Source of the DNA: an uncultured Thiotrichaceae bacterium
Lineage (GTDB): Bacteria > Pseudomonadota > Gammaproteobacteria > Thiotrichales > Thiotrichaceae
DNA: 64,000 nucleotides
Assembly: GCA_902727985.1 (NCBI GenBank)
Contig: CACVAY010000139.1
Span: 1-64,000, forward strand
Direction: 5' to 3'
The notes below the pieces were generated by a model. That model was not told where the DNA came from and made no database searches. It saw nothing but the letters and a program-made list of their open reading frames with translations. Every line of letters starts with the position of its first letter. The stretch's first letter is position 1. A program made the position numbers and the translations under genes. This document shows, in pieces, positions 1 through 10,866 of this stretch.

Positions 1-26
1 GTTATAAAGTGCAATTGACACCGGGT

Positions 27-67
27 ATGAAAAAGCCAGTAATGAATCACATTACTGGCTTTTTCAT
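27..67. terminator. Perfect 18-bp inverted repeat with T/A tracts, bidirectional-type terminator
   Basis: atgaaaaagccagtaatg-aatca-cattactggctttttcat; lies downstream of the minus-strand OmpA gene. Confidence 0.85.
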
Positions 68-111
68 AATAAAACCACAATAAAACTTGAATACATGTGG
101 CGAGATATGAT

Positions 112-810
112 TTATCTCGTTACTGTGCGACTACCTGTTACCCGGATTTCTACACGACGATTTTGGGCACGACCTGGTTTTGTCTTATTGGAAGCAACGG
201 GTCTTGTTTCACCCATACCGTTAACACGCATTATTCCTCTATTCATGCCTTTAGTAGACAAGTAATTCGCGACAGACTGGGCTCGTTGTACAGATAATTT
301 TTGATTGTAAGACGTTTTACCAATGCTATCGGTATGTCCAATAACAGAGATGGAGCTTGGTGTAACACGTGAGGTACGCACCCTATTCGCTAGCTGGTCT
401 AATTCACCCATGGACTTTGCACTCAACTTTGCACTATCAAAGCCAAAATTAGCACCTTTTGATTCATTAAGATTCAAAACGAACGTTTGAGGCTTTGGCT
501 TTGGTGGTGGCGCAATAGGTTTTGGTTTTGGTTTTGGTACTGGTTTTATAACTGGTTTTATAACTGGAGTCGGTTTTACAATGGGAGGGGGAGCAATCAC
601 TTCTTTGACTGGCTCTGGAGCCGGTGCTGCACCACAAGCTTCCAAACCACCTTCGCCCAGAGCCCCATGTACACATTGACCTGAGCCATCTTTCAGCGCA
701 TTACCGTTAGAACTCGTCCAATATGTGTCATTACCTGCTAAAGCTACTGACGAAAAAGATACAGTAAGCAATGCAACCAAACTTATGGTTGGAATTTTTT
801 TATTTTTCAT
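112..810 (-). CDS. OmpA family outer-membrane/peptidoglycan-binding lipoprotein-like protein with Pro/Lys-rich linker
   Basis: C-terminal OmpA domain (NFGFDSAKLS...ISVIGHTDSIG...NQKLSVQRAQSVANYL...GRAQNRRVEIRV); start taken at MKNKKIPT with signal peptide and AGGAG upstream, rather than the longer ORF start at 909. Confidence 0.85.
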   Translation of the reverse strand: MKNKKIPTISLVALLTVSFSSVALAGNDTYWTSSNGNALKDGSGQCVHGALGEGGLEACGAAPAPEPVKEVIAPPPIVKPTPVIKPVIKPVPKPKPKPIAPPPKPKPQTFVLNLNESKGANFGFDSAKLSAKSMGELDQLANRVRTSRVTPSSISVIGHTDSIGKTSYNQKLSVQRAQSVANYLSTKGMNRGIMRVNGMGETRPVASNKTKPGRAQNRRVEIRVTGSRTVTR

Positions 811-1182
811 AATTTTTCTCCTAAAAGTAGATATTGCTCCCCATAGCAACAATAAGCCATGGACGTTCATTAACAGTATGAGTGTAATGAACATCTCCCC
901 CTGTTGCATATGTGCAACACGATAATGTCACAACCTGACTAAAATCACAATTTTTCGCCGATCGTTTTTTACACACTCTCATATTTGACAACAGTCTGAA
1001 AAAACTTATTTTTTACTTGTTGCGTGACCCTTGATCAAAATAATACCGACTATTGTCACAATGCCAGTTTTAAGCCCATGAAATATAAAGCACTCTGTCT
1101 ATAAATACACAGAGATGATCTTATGAAATATGCCAACACCGAAAATCAGACTTTTTTCCAACTGTTGTATTTAAAACAAAAA

Positions 1183-1557
1183 ATGATTCGATTATTGATA
1201 TTATTTGTATCAAGCTTGGTTATAAGCTTTCCCGTTCTTTCATTCACTCACACTCAATCTACAATAACACTGGCTAAGGATATTCGACTCAGTACCCTGA
1301 CCAACGAGCCATCATCCCAATCAGATGACTCTGATTTCTCAGTTGCTCTACAATCCAGGATTCTCAACTTATTGATACAACAATTGTTGGAAAATACCGA
1401 CAAAAGTCTTTACTCCTCATTTAAAGAATCATCTGTTTTTTATAAAACTAACGCGTTTACCGTTAATATTTCCGCTAATATTGAAAATAGAATCAGAATA
1501 GAGATTCATGATTTCAGCGTGACACCCACCAAAGTGCTAGATGTTTTCCCCGAATAA
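1183..1557 (+). CDS. Hypothetical secreted or membrane-anchored protein
   Basis: ORF 1123..1557; internal Met at 1183 begins a signal-like segment MIRLLILFVSSLVISFPVLSF; no family recognised. Confidence 0.4.
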   Translation: MIRLLILFVSSLVISFPVLSFTHTQSTITLAKDIRLSTLTNEPSSQSDDSDFSVALQSRILNLLIQQLLENTDKSLYSSFKESSVFYKTNAFTVNISANIENRIRIEIHDFSVTPTKVLDVFPE

Positions 1558-1746
1558 ACAAATATCTACCTAAGATACTTATCACTAAATCTTATATTTA
1601 CACGCTTTTGCATCAACGCAAGACGCCCCCCTCACTCTGTTGACCCCATATCATCATTGTATCAATGCATCGTAAAAGGTATTCTTTACTGCGGTTTGTG
1701 AGCAAAATACGAATACTTCTCATCCGTTTTATGCTCATTTCATTAA

Positions 1747-2094
<348 letters not shown>

Positions 2095-2115
2095 CGTTAC
2101 ATTTTAGGAAGTCTA

Positions 2116-3408
2116 ATGAATAAGTTTTTAACCTTTATCTTTTTATCGATTTTTTCGATGTCTGCTTTTGCAGATGAGATCAATGGCGCGAATACCGCCT
2201 GGATTCTTACTGCAACAGCCTTAGTACTCTTTATGACCTTGCCAGGTCTTGCTTTATTCTATGGTGGTTTGGTTCGCTCAAAAAACATCCTTTCCATTCT
2301 CATGCAATGTTTTGCCATTGCTGGTATTGCTTCCATCGTCTGGGTGGTCGTTGGATATAGTATTGCTTTTGATACGTCTAATGGTAATCCCTATTTTGGT
2401 GGTTTCAGCAATGTATTATTTGCCAATATTGGTGAAGATACGCTTTCTGGGGATATTCCAGAATCGCTTTTCGCATTGTTCCAAATGACATTTGCCATTA
2501 TTACCCCAGCCCTCATTATTGGGGGGTTTGCAGAACGAACTAAATTTTCAGCCGTTCTATTATTCTCAACGTTATGGATGATTCTTGTCTACGCACCTGT
2601 TACGCATTGGGTTTGGTCAAGTGAAGGTTGGTTATTCAAAATGGGACTGCTCGACTTTGCGGGAGGTACTGTCGTACACATAACCGCTGGTGTAGCCGCA
2701 TTAGTTGCTGCAATTATGATCGGGCCGCGTAGAGACTTTGGCAAATCCGCCGTTAAACCCCACAACTTGACGATGACGGTGACTGGCGCAGGTATGCTTT
2801 GGGTTGGCTGGTTCGGCTTTAATGGTGGTAGTGCTTTGGCAGCTGACGGTAATGCTTCAATGGCAATGCTGGTAACACATATTTCAGCAGCAGTAGGCGC
2901 CATGACCTGGATGCTAATCGAGTGGATTAAATATGGTAAACCCACAGCACTAGGCACCGTTACAGGTATGGTTGCAGGGCTTGGTACCATTACCCCAGCT
3001 TCTGGATTTGTTGGCCCTGCTGGAGCACTCGTTATTGGTTTCCTTGCTGGTATTGTGTGTTTCAATGCGACTTTACTTATTAAGCAAAAGTTTAAAATTG
3101 ATGACTCTTTGGATGTATTCCCGGTACATGGTGTTGGGGGTATTTTAGGAACTTTGCTAGCAGGCATTTTCGCATCGACGCAACTCGGGGTGTTCAGTGG
3201 TCAAGGCTTTGCAGATGGTATTTCGTCTATCAGTGAACAGTTAACCGTTCAAGCAATTGGTGTGGGAGCAACCTTCCTATACACATTGATCGCAACTGTC
3301 ATCATTTTCATCATTGTTAGAATGATTACAGGTATTCGTTGTGATGGTGATACTGAGACTCAAGGTCTTGATATCGTAGAGCATGAAGAGCGCGGTTATA
3401 CTCTCTAA
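2116..3408 (+). CDS. amtB: Ammonium transporter AmtB
   Basis: 430 aa, signal peptide, Amt signatures (FYGGLVRSKNILS, DFAGGTVVHITAGVAALVAA, FPVHGVGGILG). Confidence 0.95.
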   Translation: MNKFLTFIFLSIFSMSAFADEINGANTAWILTATALVLFMTLPGLALFYGGLVRSKNILSILMQCFAIAGIASIVWVVVGYSIAFDTSNGNPYFGGFSNVLFANIGEDTLSGDIPESLFALFQMTFAIITPALIIGGFAERTKFSAVLLFSTLWMILVYAPVTHWVWSSEGWLFKMGLLDFAGGTVVHITAGVAALVAAIMIGPRRDFGKSAVKPHNLTMTVTGAGMLWVGWFGFNGGSALAADGNASMAMLVTHISAAVGAMTWMLIEWIKYGKPTALGTVTGMVAGLGTITPASGFVGPAGALVIGFLAGIVCFNATLLIKQKFKIDDSLDVFPVHGVGGILGTLLAGIFASTQLGVFSGQGFADGISSISEQLTVQAIGVGATFLYTLIATVIIFIIVRMITGIRCDGDTETQGLDIVEHEERGYTL

Positions 3409-3430
3409 TAAAGATATAATCATCATGAAT

Positions 3431-3456
3431 AAAAGCCCGGTTCGCCGGGCTTTTTT
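3431..3456 (+). terminator. Rho-independent terminator after amtB
   Basis: aaaagcccgg-ttcg-ccgggctttttt. Confidence 0.85.
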
Positions 3457-3533
3457 GCGCCAAACACCGATACTGTTTTGTAATAGAACAGCTACGATAG
3501 AATTAAACCGTATTAGCAACATAAGCCACCATA

Positions 3534-5114
3534 GTGCCCAATAAAAAACAAAAAATTGCTGCTGTACTCGCTTTACTGGTGTACGTGTTTTCTGTCCTTT
3601 CGCTGTTTGCATGGCTAACAGGCAAGCCCGCATTATATGTAAATCTAACACCTTTTATTACCAACAACATTTACCCAGTAAGTAGCATCGTTCTCTTATT
3701 ACTTGCGAACTCCCTGTTATTACAAACACTCCAGGAAAAAAAATACCAACAAATAAACACTATTTCTCTTGTGCTACTCGCCATGATCATCGCGGGTATT
3801 GAATTTAGCTCTGTCGCTTTCAGTAATAGAGACTTCTCAATCAATGCTTATCTCCTGAGCCTGTTACCTACAACGGACACACCCAAACCGCTGACATTTC
3901 AAGTGGCTGCTGCATTGGTTCTTTTCTCATTGAGCTGTTTACTGCTTTATATTCGAAATTTTTATACCGTATACACCAGTCAAATCACCCAGATATTTAT
4001 CATCTCCATGATCATCACGGTGAGTTACGGTTATATCTACAACCAACGAACGCTACTCGAATACACTAAAGAAATTGGCATGACCTTTTTTGAATCACTG
4101 CTTTTTATTCTACTCAGTTTAAGCATGTTATTTCTAAAAACGAATGAAGGGTTTCTAAAAATTGCTTCAGGTAACTCCAGCGGTGCCATTCTTATTAGAA
4201 ACATGCTGCCCGTAATCGTTGTATTACCACTTATCTTGGGCTGGGTTTCCTACCTGGGTTTCAAATATAATTTTTATTCGGAACGATTTGGGGCGGCTTT
4301 ACTGCAATCTGTCACAGTCATGTTAACAGCATCCATTCTTATCCTCTTGGCACACATTATCAGTTTTCAGGAAACACAAAGAAAAAAAGCTGAACGTGAA
4401 ACCTTACGCATGCAACAAGATCTAGCACATATTGTACGAGTGAATAGTATGGGAGAGCTAGCATCAGGTATTGCCCACGAATTAAATCAGCCTTTAGCAG
4501 CGATTCAGCTATATGCTGCCGCTACGCAACGAATGATCGAGCAAACGCCTGAAAACAAAAAGATCGATAAAAATTTAGAGTCTATCAAGGAACAGACGCA
4601 ACGTGTTTCTGAGATCATCAAACGTATGCGTTCATTTTTACGTAAACAACAACCAAAGGTTGAAAAAGTAGAAATTGAACAATGTGTCGATGATGTTATC
4701 ACCTTGTTGCAGCATAAGCTTTATCAGCAAAACATTCGGGTCGTAAAATCATTTGATTACCCAATTCCAATGGTGAAAGTTGATAGCATTCAAATGACGC
4801 AGGTTATTCTAAACCTCTTTCAAAATGCCATCGATGCCATGCGAAATACGCTTGATCGCCCTTCGTTGATTACCGTTAGGATCTACAGTAAACGTCGCAT
4901 TCTACATGTTGAAATTAATGATACAGGTTCAGGCATTAGCAATAATGAAGCAGAGGATATTTTTAATACTTTTTTTTCTACCAAAGGAGAAGATGGCTTA
5001 GGAGTTGGACTTTCGATTTGCCGCACCATTATCGAAGCGCATAACGGTCGGCTATGGTTTGAGAGTAAAGAAAATGAAGGAAGTACCTTTTTCTTTACCT
5101 TACCGCTAGCCTAA
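3534..5114 (+). CDS. Multi-TM sensor histidine kinase, no adjacent response regulator
   Basis: N-terminal half strongly hydrophobic (about 8 TM segments); H-box MGELASGIAHELNQPLAAI, N-box LNLFQNAIDAM, G-boxes DTGSGIS / GLGVGLSICRTIIEAHNG; GTG start. Confidence 0.85.
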   Translation: MPNKKQKIAAVLALLVYVFSVLSLFAWLTGKPALYVNLTPFITNNIYPVSSIVLLLLANSLLLQTLQEKKYQQINTISLVLLAMIIAGIEFSSVAFSNRDFSINAYLLSLLPTTDTPKPLTFQVAAALVLFSLSCLLLYIRNFYTVYTSQITQIFIISMIITVSYGYIYNQRTLLEYTKEIGMTFFESLLFILLSLSMLFLKTNEGFLKIASGNSSGAILIRNMLPVIVVLPLILGWVSYLGFKYNFYSERFGAALLQSVTVMLTASILILLAHIISFQETQRKKAERETLRMQQDLAHIVRVNSMGELASGIAHELNQPLAAIQLYAAATQRMIEQTPENKKIDKNLESIKEQTQRVSEIIKRMRSFLRKQQPKVEKVEIEQCVDDVITLLQHKLYQQNIRVVKSFDYPIPMVKVDSIQMTQVILNLFQNAIDAMRNTLDRPSLITVRIYSKRRILHVEINDTGSGISNNEAEDIFNTFFSTKGEDGLGVGLSICRTIIEAHNGRLWFESKENEGSTFFFTLPLA

Positions 5115-5124
5115 GACCAGCAGC

Positions 5125-5889
5125 TCACTTTTCGGATATTTCCTCAACAAAAGCGTCTTTCCGAATGAAATCCTGCCATAATCGTTGCTTCTGTTTCACA
5201 TCAATCGTTACTGGTTTATCAGTATTGTCGAAAGTCACCCACTTGGGGAAATAGCGACTCAATTTGTTCTTTATCACGATCTTGTCATCAATGAATTGTA
5301 ATACGTTATACACCCAATAATGCTGGGTCTGGTCGCTAACAAAAGACAAATGTAAATATTCACATCTGTCATCTTGCGTATAGTCATAAAAATCCTTATC
5401 TTCCAACGCATAACTGGTGATTTTTCTGACCGCGTAACGATTACCTTTTGAGAGTATAAAATAGCTATGCTGGCGATTACCCATCAGGTTTTTATCACCA
5501 GCTTGCATATTAACGATAAAATCCAGTTGCTTATCCTCATTGAGAAAGCCACTGTATACCTGATCAATATACGTTGGGTAATCTCCAATCATCACCTTTC
5601 GAATGAGTTCTTGTTTGCCAGAAGACAGTCCTGCATAGAGCCCAAAGGTTTTTTCACCATAATCCATGTCAATCGTTAAGCTATATGACTTAGCACCGCT
5701 TTTAGCCGTATATTGACTTTTATAATCCGTTTCAGTTCTAGACGTTTCCGCTATTGGTTGAAGTTGATTAATCGAGCAGTTGTCAGGAAACGCCCCCTTT
5801 GGATATGGCGGTGCTGATGGCTCGAAGGCAAATGCTACGCTTCCTCCAAGATAAATAAACGTGGCAACGGCTAACAGCAAGTGCTTCAT
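5125..5889 (-). CDS. Hypothetical secreted protein
   Basis: 254 aa with signal peptide MKHLLLAVATFIYLGGSVAFA. Confidence 0.6.
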   Translation of the reverse strand: MKHLLLAVATFIYLGGSVAFAFEPSAPPYPKGAFPDNCSINQLQPIAETSRTETDYKSQYTAKSGAKSYSLTIDMDYGEKTFGLYAGLSSGKQELIRKVMIGDYPTYIDQVYSGFLNEDKQLDFIVNMQAGDKNLMGNRQHSYFILSKGNRYAVRKITSYALEDKDFYDYTQDDRCEYLHLSFVSDQTQHYWVYNVLQFIDDKIVIKNKLSRYFPKWVTFDNTDKPVTIDVKQKQRLWQDFIRKDAFVEEISEK

Positions 5890-5898
5890 AGCTAAGTC

Positions 5899-6993
5899 CT
5901 ATAAATAAGGGGCAAAGTAGTTCAAAGTGTAGTTAATATATTCAGGTACACAATTTCTGTGTTCAGCGGGAGATTCTGTGCACAAAACCAATTCAATATC
6001 CGCACCTAAACTTTGCATGGTATCCCGTGTGCTATAGGCTGTTTCCACGGGCACAATCTCATCATCTTCACCATGAAAAAGCTTAACAGGAATACTTGGG
6101 AGCCAATTATGGACATTATCTTGCGTATCACCTGCAAAAAAACGATTGAGGAAAGTTCGATCAATCACTACATCTGCATCTTTCGGAATAAGAGTATCGG
6201 CCAGAATATCGCTCACAAAATCTTGCAAGAATGAAGGGATATTCAACCCTCGTAATAGCTCATCAAGCGTAGTCGTCAAGTCATACGGCCCGCCTCCCAT
6301 AGTCACCGCAGATACCCCCAAATTATTACCTGCAGATTCAATTTGCTGAAAAGCAGCCATAGTGACATACCCCCCTTGGGAATAGCCGGTCATCAACAAA
6401 TCATTGCTTGTTTCAATCTCTTTAAACATTAGCCAGTCTTGTGCGGCCTGGATAAGATCAATAACAACATTAGCTGATGATTCACGTAATAAGTAAGGAT
6501 GTAACTGGCCTTGCGTAGAACCATATCCAAGATAATCAGCTGACACCACTATCATACCCTGCGATGCCATAATAGTTTCAATGCTCTTAGATGGATCATT
6601 CATCACGCTACTAGGCGCTTCGGCATTTTTGAATATGGTTGCATGTTGATAGCTAAGCAGTGGACTCGTCGTTGTCTTAACTGGGAGAGCAATAACACCA
6701 GAGGCTTTTTGTAAAACACCACTCCTGTCAGGAGTAAGATATTCAATCTTCTGTATATCTACATCATATCTCGCTACATTGGTATTAGAATCACCCAACT
6801 CCGTATCCAACGTCTGTTGAATGCTTGCTTTAGAGTGGCGTATTGCCGTGCTAATACTTTGAAAACCACCCTGCGTATTTTCCGGGTTTAGTTTGGGTGC
6901 AGTAACGAGGTTACTGGACTGTCCATTCCCACCACAAGCCGCCAAAAACATGAGGGAAAAGAGTGCAAATATACTGAAATAGGGTTTCATCAT
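5899..6993 (-). CDS. Alpha/beta-hydrolase lipoprotein (secretory lipase-like)
   Basis: Lipobox FLAACGG; nucleophile elbow MTGYSQGGY; late FHGEDDEIVPVE acid region. Confidence 0.75.
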   Translation of the reverse strand: MMKPYFSIFALFSLMFLAACGGNGQSSNLVTAPKLNPENTQGGFQSISTAIRHSKASIQQTLDTELGDSNTNVARYDVDIQKIEYLTPDRSGVLQKASGVIALPVKTTTSPLLSYQHATIFKNAEAPSSVMNDPSKSIETIMASQGMIVVSADYLGYGSTQGQLHPYLLRESSANVVIDLIQAAQDWLMFKEIETSNDLLMTGYSQGGYVTMAAFQQIESAGNNLGVSAVTMGGGPYDLTTTLDELLRGLNIPSFLQDFVSDILADTLIPKDADVVIDRTFLNRFFAGDTQDNVHNWLPSIPVKLFHGEDDEIVPVETAYSTRDTMQSLGADIELVLCTESPAEHRNCVPEYINYTLNYFAPYL

Positions 6994-7029
6994 TGAACAT
7001 CCTGTTTATTGATGAGAAAAGCTGTAAGG

Positions 7030-7878
7030 TTACTTGTTTATTCGTTGCAGAAACAATAATTTTTCTTTAGCGCTGACTTCAGAGTTCAGCTGCAAATCCA
7101 TTGCTATATCAGGCACTGAAGCATGTAGTCTTGTTAATTGCTGGTAACACAGAATAGCTTCCTGATGCTTACTGACTAGCTCTTGAATCTGTTTTGCGCC
7201 GCGAAACTTCATGTTACCAATGTCACTAATAGACGTTAAAAGCTGAGAAATAGTTTCAAACTTTATGAGCAATTTAGCCGCGGTTGCCATACCCACTCCT
7301 GGAACACCAGGAATATTATCTGCTTTATCTCCAGCTAGCGCTAAAAGATCAGCGATTTGGTCTGGCCTGACTTTAAACTGCTTGGTAATTTTCTTTTCGT
7401 TAATTGGCTGATCTCTGCCGTAATCCCATAATGTGTCCTGGACGCCAATTAGCTGGGCAAGATCCTTGTCCGCAGAAATAACATGATAGGCAAATTGCTT
7501 GCGTCGATAATGGTTTGCCCATGTAGCAATAACATCATCGGCCTCGTAGGTATTGCTGGCAGCCTCAACTAATCCAGACACCCGTAGATACTCTCGACAG
7601 CATTGAAATTGATAGCGCAAGTTATCAGGAGCTTTGCGTCGATTGGATTTATAATCTGGGTAGAGGTTTTTACGGTGCGATTTACTAAGACTCTCATCAA
7701 AAGCAAATCCAATATGCTGAGGCTGTTCGGTCCGCATGAGCTTATCAACAAAGTCAATAAAGCCATGTACAGCACCAACCGAGTTGCCATCTACATCAAC
7801 GAATTCTTCCCCCTGTTGGAACCAGGCACGAAAAACATAAATACTCGAATCAACTAACCAACACCTGTTCATTATCAT
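7030..7878 (-). CDS. 5'-3' exonuclease (PolA N-terminal/Xni-like FEN family)
   Basis: YKSNRRKAPDNL, YEADDVIATWA, ISADKDLAQLI, ALAGDKADNIPGVPGVGMATAAKLL. Confidence 0.85.
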   Translation of the reverse strand: MIMNRCWLVDSSIYVFRAWFQQGEEFVDVDGNSVGAVHGFIDFVDKLMRTEQPQHIGFAFDESLSKSHRKNLYPDYKSNRRKAPDNLRYQFQCCREYLRVSGLVEAASNTYEADDVIATWANHYRRKQFAYHVISADKDLAQLIGVQDTLWDYGRDQPINEKKITKQFKVRPDQIADLLALAGDKADNIPGVPGVGMATAAKLLIKFETISQLLTSISDIGNMKFRGAKQIQELVSKHQEAILCYQQLTRLHASVPDIAMDLQLNSEVSAKEKLLFLQRINK

Positions 7879-8268
7879 TTAACCAACTTGAGCGTTGAAA
7901 TCACCGTCAAGATAAACCCAGCGCCCCTTGCTTCTCACAAATGTACTGATTTCATGCATCTGCTGAATTCCCTGAGCACCTTGGTAACTCGCTATAAATT
8001 CAACCGTCCCCTCAGCTTCTGTTTGGGAACTCTGTAAGATCTTCAAATTCAACCATGTCATCTTGTCTAACTGACGTAATGAGGGTAATGATGGACGAGT
8101 ATCCTTGGCCCATGTTTTATAGATATAATTCCATTTTTCAAGCGTATAAGCTGTATAGCGTGAGCGCATTAAAGCCTCAACTGTCGCTGGACTTTTCTTC
8201 TGAAAATAGGGCTCACAACACTTATCGAAATTGCTGCCAGATTGGCAAGGACACGTTGTATGATTCAT
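7879..8268 (-). CDS. YchJ-family SEC-C motif protein
   Basis: CPCQSGSNFDKCCEPYF SEC-C motif plus ALMRSRYTAYTL; ATG start at 8268 (GTG alternative at 8274). Confidence 0.85.
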   Translation of the reverse strand: MNHTTCPCQSGSNFDKCCEPYFQKKSPATVEALMRSRYTAYTLEKWNYIYKTWAKDTRPSLPSLRQLDKMTWLNLKILQSSQTEAEGTVEFIASYQGAQGIQQMHEISTFVRSKGRWVYLDGDFNAQVG

Positions 8269-9336
8269 GGTCACAACCTTAACATACCTGTTTTGCTTGT
8301 CATTATTCTTAGTTCATTCATTCTTGGGGGATGTGAGACGCTTTCTTATTATCAGCAAATGGGAACCGGACATCTCGACTTAATGAATAAGCGAGAACTT
8401 ATTAGCACGCGAATCAACAAGACTGATATTGCCCCTGAAGAAAAACGCAAACTTGAATTAGTGGTATCAGCGAAGAAATTTGCCCGTGAGCATCTCCACT
8501 TACCCGTTAATAGCAGCTATCGTCATTATAGTGACCTAAAACGTCCTTACGTTACATGGAATGTGGTGGCCACAAAACCGTTGAGTATGACCCCTGCCCC
8601 ATCTTGTTTTCCCATCGTTGGCTGTTTAAGCTATCGTGGTTATTTCAAAAAAACAGATGCTGAACACTACGCAAAAAAACTAGATCAACAAGGACTAGAA
8701 ACCTATATCGCAGGGTCATCTGCTTATTCAACATTAGGTTGGTTTGATGATCCAGTGGTTAGCACCATGCTTCGATACGATGATTATTTTTTACTTGAAA
8801 CCCTGTTCCATGAATTAGCCCATCAAAAAGTCTATTTCCCAGATGACAGCAACTTTAACGAGGCATTCGCAAGTGCCATCGGGCAATATGGTGTTCGCAA
8901 GTGGCTGGAAACCCATGGCACAACACAGGATATTCAAAACTACGAGATTTACTTGAACAGACGGACTGCGTTTACGGAAATGCTTGAGCATACTGCTGAT
9001 GAATTAAGGCGGATTTTTAAACAAAAAAATAAATCTAAAGAAAGCCTGTTAGAAGAAAAAAAAGCTGAATATGCAACCTTAATGATGCGTTATAGCTTGT
9101 TTAAACAAAAGCATGCGTACAACGGTTATGACAATTGGTTTAAAAAGCCCGTCAATAACCCTCGACTTGCTATCGTTTCTACTTATCACCATTTAGTCTC
9201 TAATTTTAACGAGCATTTAAAGCAATGTGATAATGATTTAGATCGTTTTTATCGTTCAATATCAACGCTTAGTGCTCTCTCGCCAAGTTTGCGAAAAAAA
9301 ACTCTGTTACATTCTGGAGGATGTACCGTTAAATAG
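8260..9336 (+). CDS. Putative aminopeptidase, lipoprotein
   Basis: Lipobox FILGGC; ETLFHELAHQKVYFPDDSNFNEAFASAIGQYG HExxH zinc motif; ATG at 8260 (ORF extends to 8242). Confidence 0.75.
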   Translation: MIHGHNLNIPVLLVIILSSFILGGCETLSYYQQMGTGHLDLMNKRELISTRINKTDIAPEEKRKLELVVSAKKFAREHLHLPVNSSYRHYSDLKRPYVTWNVVATKPLSMTPAPSCFPIVGCLSYRGYFKKTDAEHYAKKLDQQGLETYIAGSSAYSTLGWFDDPVVSTMLRYDDYFLLETLFHELAHQKVYFPDDSNFNEAFASAIGQYGVRKWLETHGTTQDIQNYEIYLNRRTAFTEMLEHTADELRRIFKQKNKSKESLLEEKKAEYATLMMRYSLFKQKHAYNGYDNWFKKPVNNPRLAIVSTYHHLVSNFNEHLKQCDNDLDRFYRSISTLSALSPSLRKKTLLHSGGCTVK

Positions 9337-9465
9337 AAATTCACACAACATTTATGCTTCAGTTGGGCTATATTCAGAGGGTTGCGCCTCAATAACGGAC
9401 AATTTTTAATCGGAGTGTTTTCTACGAAGCCTTCCCTAAGCATTCACATGAAACGGAATTCAAAA

Positions 9466-10551
9466 ATGATAACAAATAGAAATACGCGGCTTGTCGCTTG
9501 GGTTTTACCTCTTTTCCTAAGTGCTTGTGGCGGTGAGGGTAACTCTGCAAACTCTAACAGCCCACCACCTACACCCGTTTCACAAACCACAACAAACACA
9601 AATCCTGCTGGAAACACCCCAACTGCATTACCTCCTCCGTCAGTTGATAATGCTGACTTCAGTTTACGGCGATCAACTGCAATCGACTCAGAAGTTGGGC
9701 AATTAACAGTTAATGGTACTTACTCAACAAAGAAACTGTATTACAAAGACTCCCAACAAGAGGTTAGTGAATTTATCATCGATAATAATGAGGCTATTAT
9801 TTTGAAAATCATGCCTGACTCAAGCACTGATCAATATCAATTCAATGCAGTTTATTTTTCAGAAGATGGAAGCTCACAGGTTTCAGCAGAGGTAACTATA
9901 TCAATTTATGCGGATTTTCAAGGACAAACTGCTAAGGTGTTACCACTGGGTGATTCGATTACACATGGTTACAACAGCATCAGCTATCGTTATCGCTTAA
10001 AACAAAAAACGCTGGATGACTCTTCAGTTAATATCGACTTTATCGGTAGCCAAAATAGGCCTTCAATATTCTCAGATACTCAGCACGATGGTTTTTCTGG
10101 ATATCGCACTGATGAAATTCTCTATGGAACAGGCGGAACCGCTTCACTAGCTATTCGTCTGGACAATATGAGCATTCCCGATATGGTTCTCATTCATGCA
10201 GGCACTAATGATATGTTGCAAAACTATTCCGTCAATCATGCTGTAGATCATATTCGAGAAACGATTGATGTGCTACGCCAAAGAAATCCAAATATCACAA
10301 TCCTGTTAGGACAAATAGTACCTACCGGAAATAACGATACCAACGAATCAATCGCTGATCTTAATGACAGGCTGGCAAGCTTGGGAAGCAGTATGTATAC
10401 CGATTATTCGCCCATCATTCTGGTTAACCATTATTCAGATTTCTACAACAGTGATTTGAGCGACGGTATTCACCCGAATCAAAGTGGTGAAGAGAAAATG
10501 GCAGAGCGTTGGTTTAATGCGATGCTTCCATTGTTTGATGGGTATCACTAA
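9466..10551 (+). CDS. SGNH/GDSL hydrolase-type lipoprotein
   Basis: Lipobox FLSACGG; block I LPLGDSITHGYN, block III IHAGTNDM, block V SDGIHPNQSGEEKMAERW. Confidence 0.8.
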   Translation: MITNRNTRLVAWVLPLFLSACGGEGNSANSNSPPPTPVSQTTTNTNPAGNTPTALPPPSVDNADFSLRRSTAIDSEVGQLTVNGTYSTKKLYYKDSQQEVSEFIIDNNEAIILKIMPDSSTDQYQFNAVYFSEDGSSQVSAEVTISIYADFQGQTAKVLPLGDSITHGYNSISYRYRLKQKTLDDSSVNIDFIGSQNRPSIFSDTQHDGFSGYRTDEILYGTGGTASLAIRLDNMSIPDMVLIHAGTNDMLQNYSVNHAVDHIRETIDVLRQRNPNITILLGQIVPTGNNDTNESIADLNDRLASLGSSMYTDYSPIILVNHYSDFYNSDLSDGIHPNQSGEEKMAERWFNAMLPLFDGYH

Positions 10552-10866
10552 TACATCATTTGCTTTCCAATGCGCGTCTCCCTTTCTCACTATCAAACAT
10601 AGCCGCTATTCATAAACCAGAGGCTTATACCATCTTGTGGAAACTACCAAGCCCCTCCACTATTTTGCCTAATTGTTATGTCTCTTGATTTTTTGTAAAT
10701 TGGTAATATTATTTTTTGATCTATTCTTCACAAGATCACGTACTATGTCTAACACTTGGGCTTGTCCCAAAGATGCCAGACTACCTGCCTCGAAAATAGT
10801 ACTGATAGCTGTTTTATCAGGCATGTATAATCGGCTCCACGTATTTAACCATTTACGAATTACACA

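Noticed and set aside
481-600. Repetitive tract considered as CRISPR or satellite array
   Set aside because: Repeats are the codons of a Pro/Lys linker without spacers of constant length.
2589-3167. 192-aa minus-strand ORF antisense to amtB
   Set aside because: Complete overlap with a confidently identified gene; Pro/Ala/Thr-rich shadow translation.
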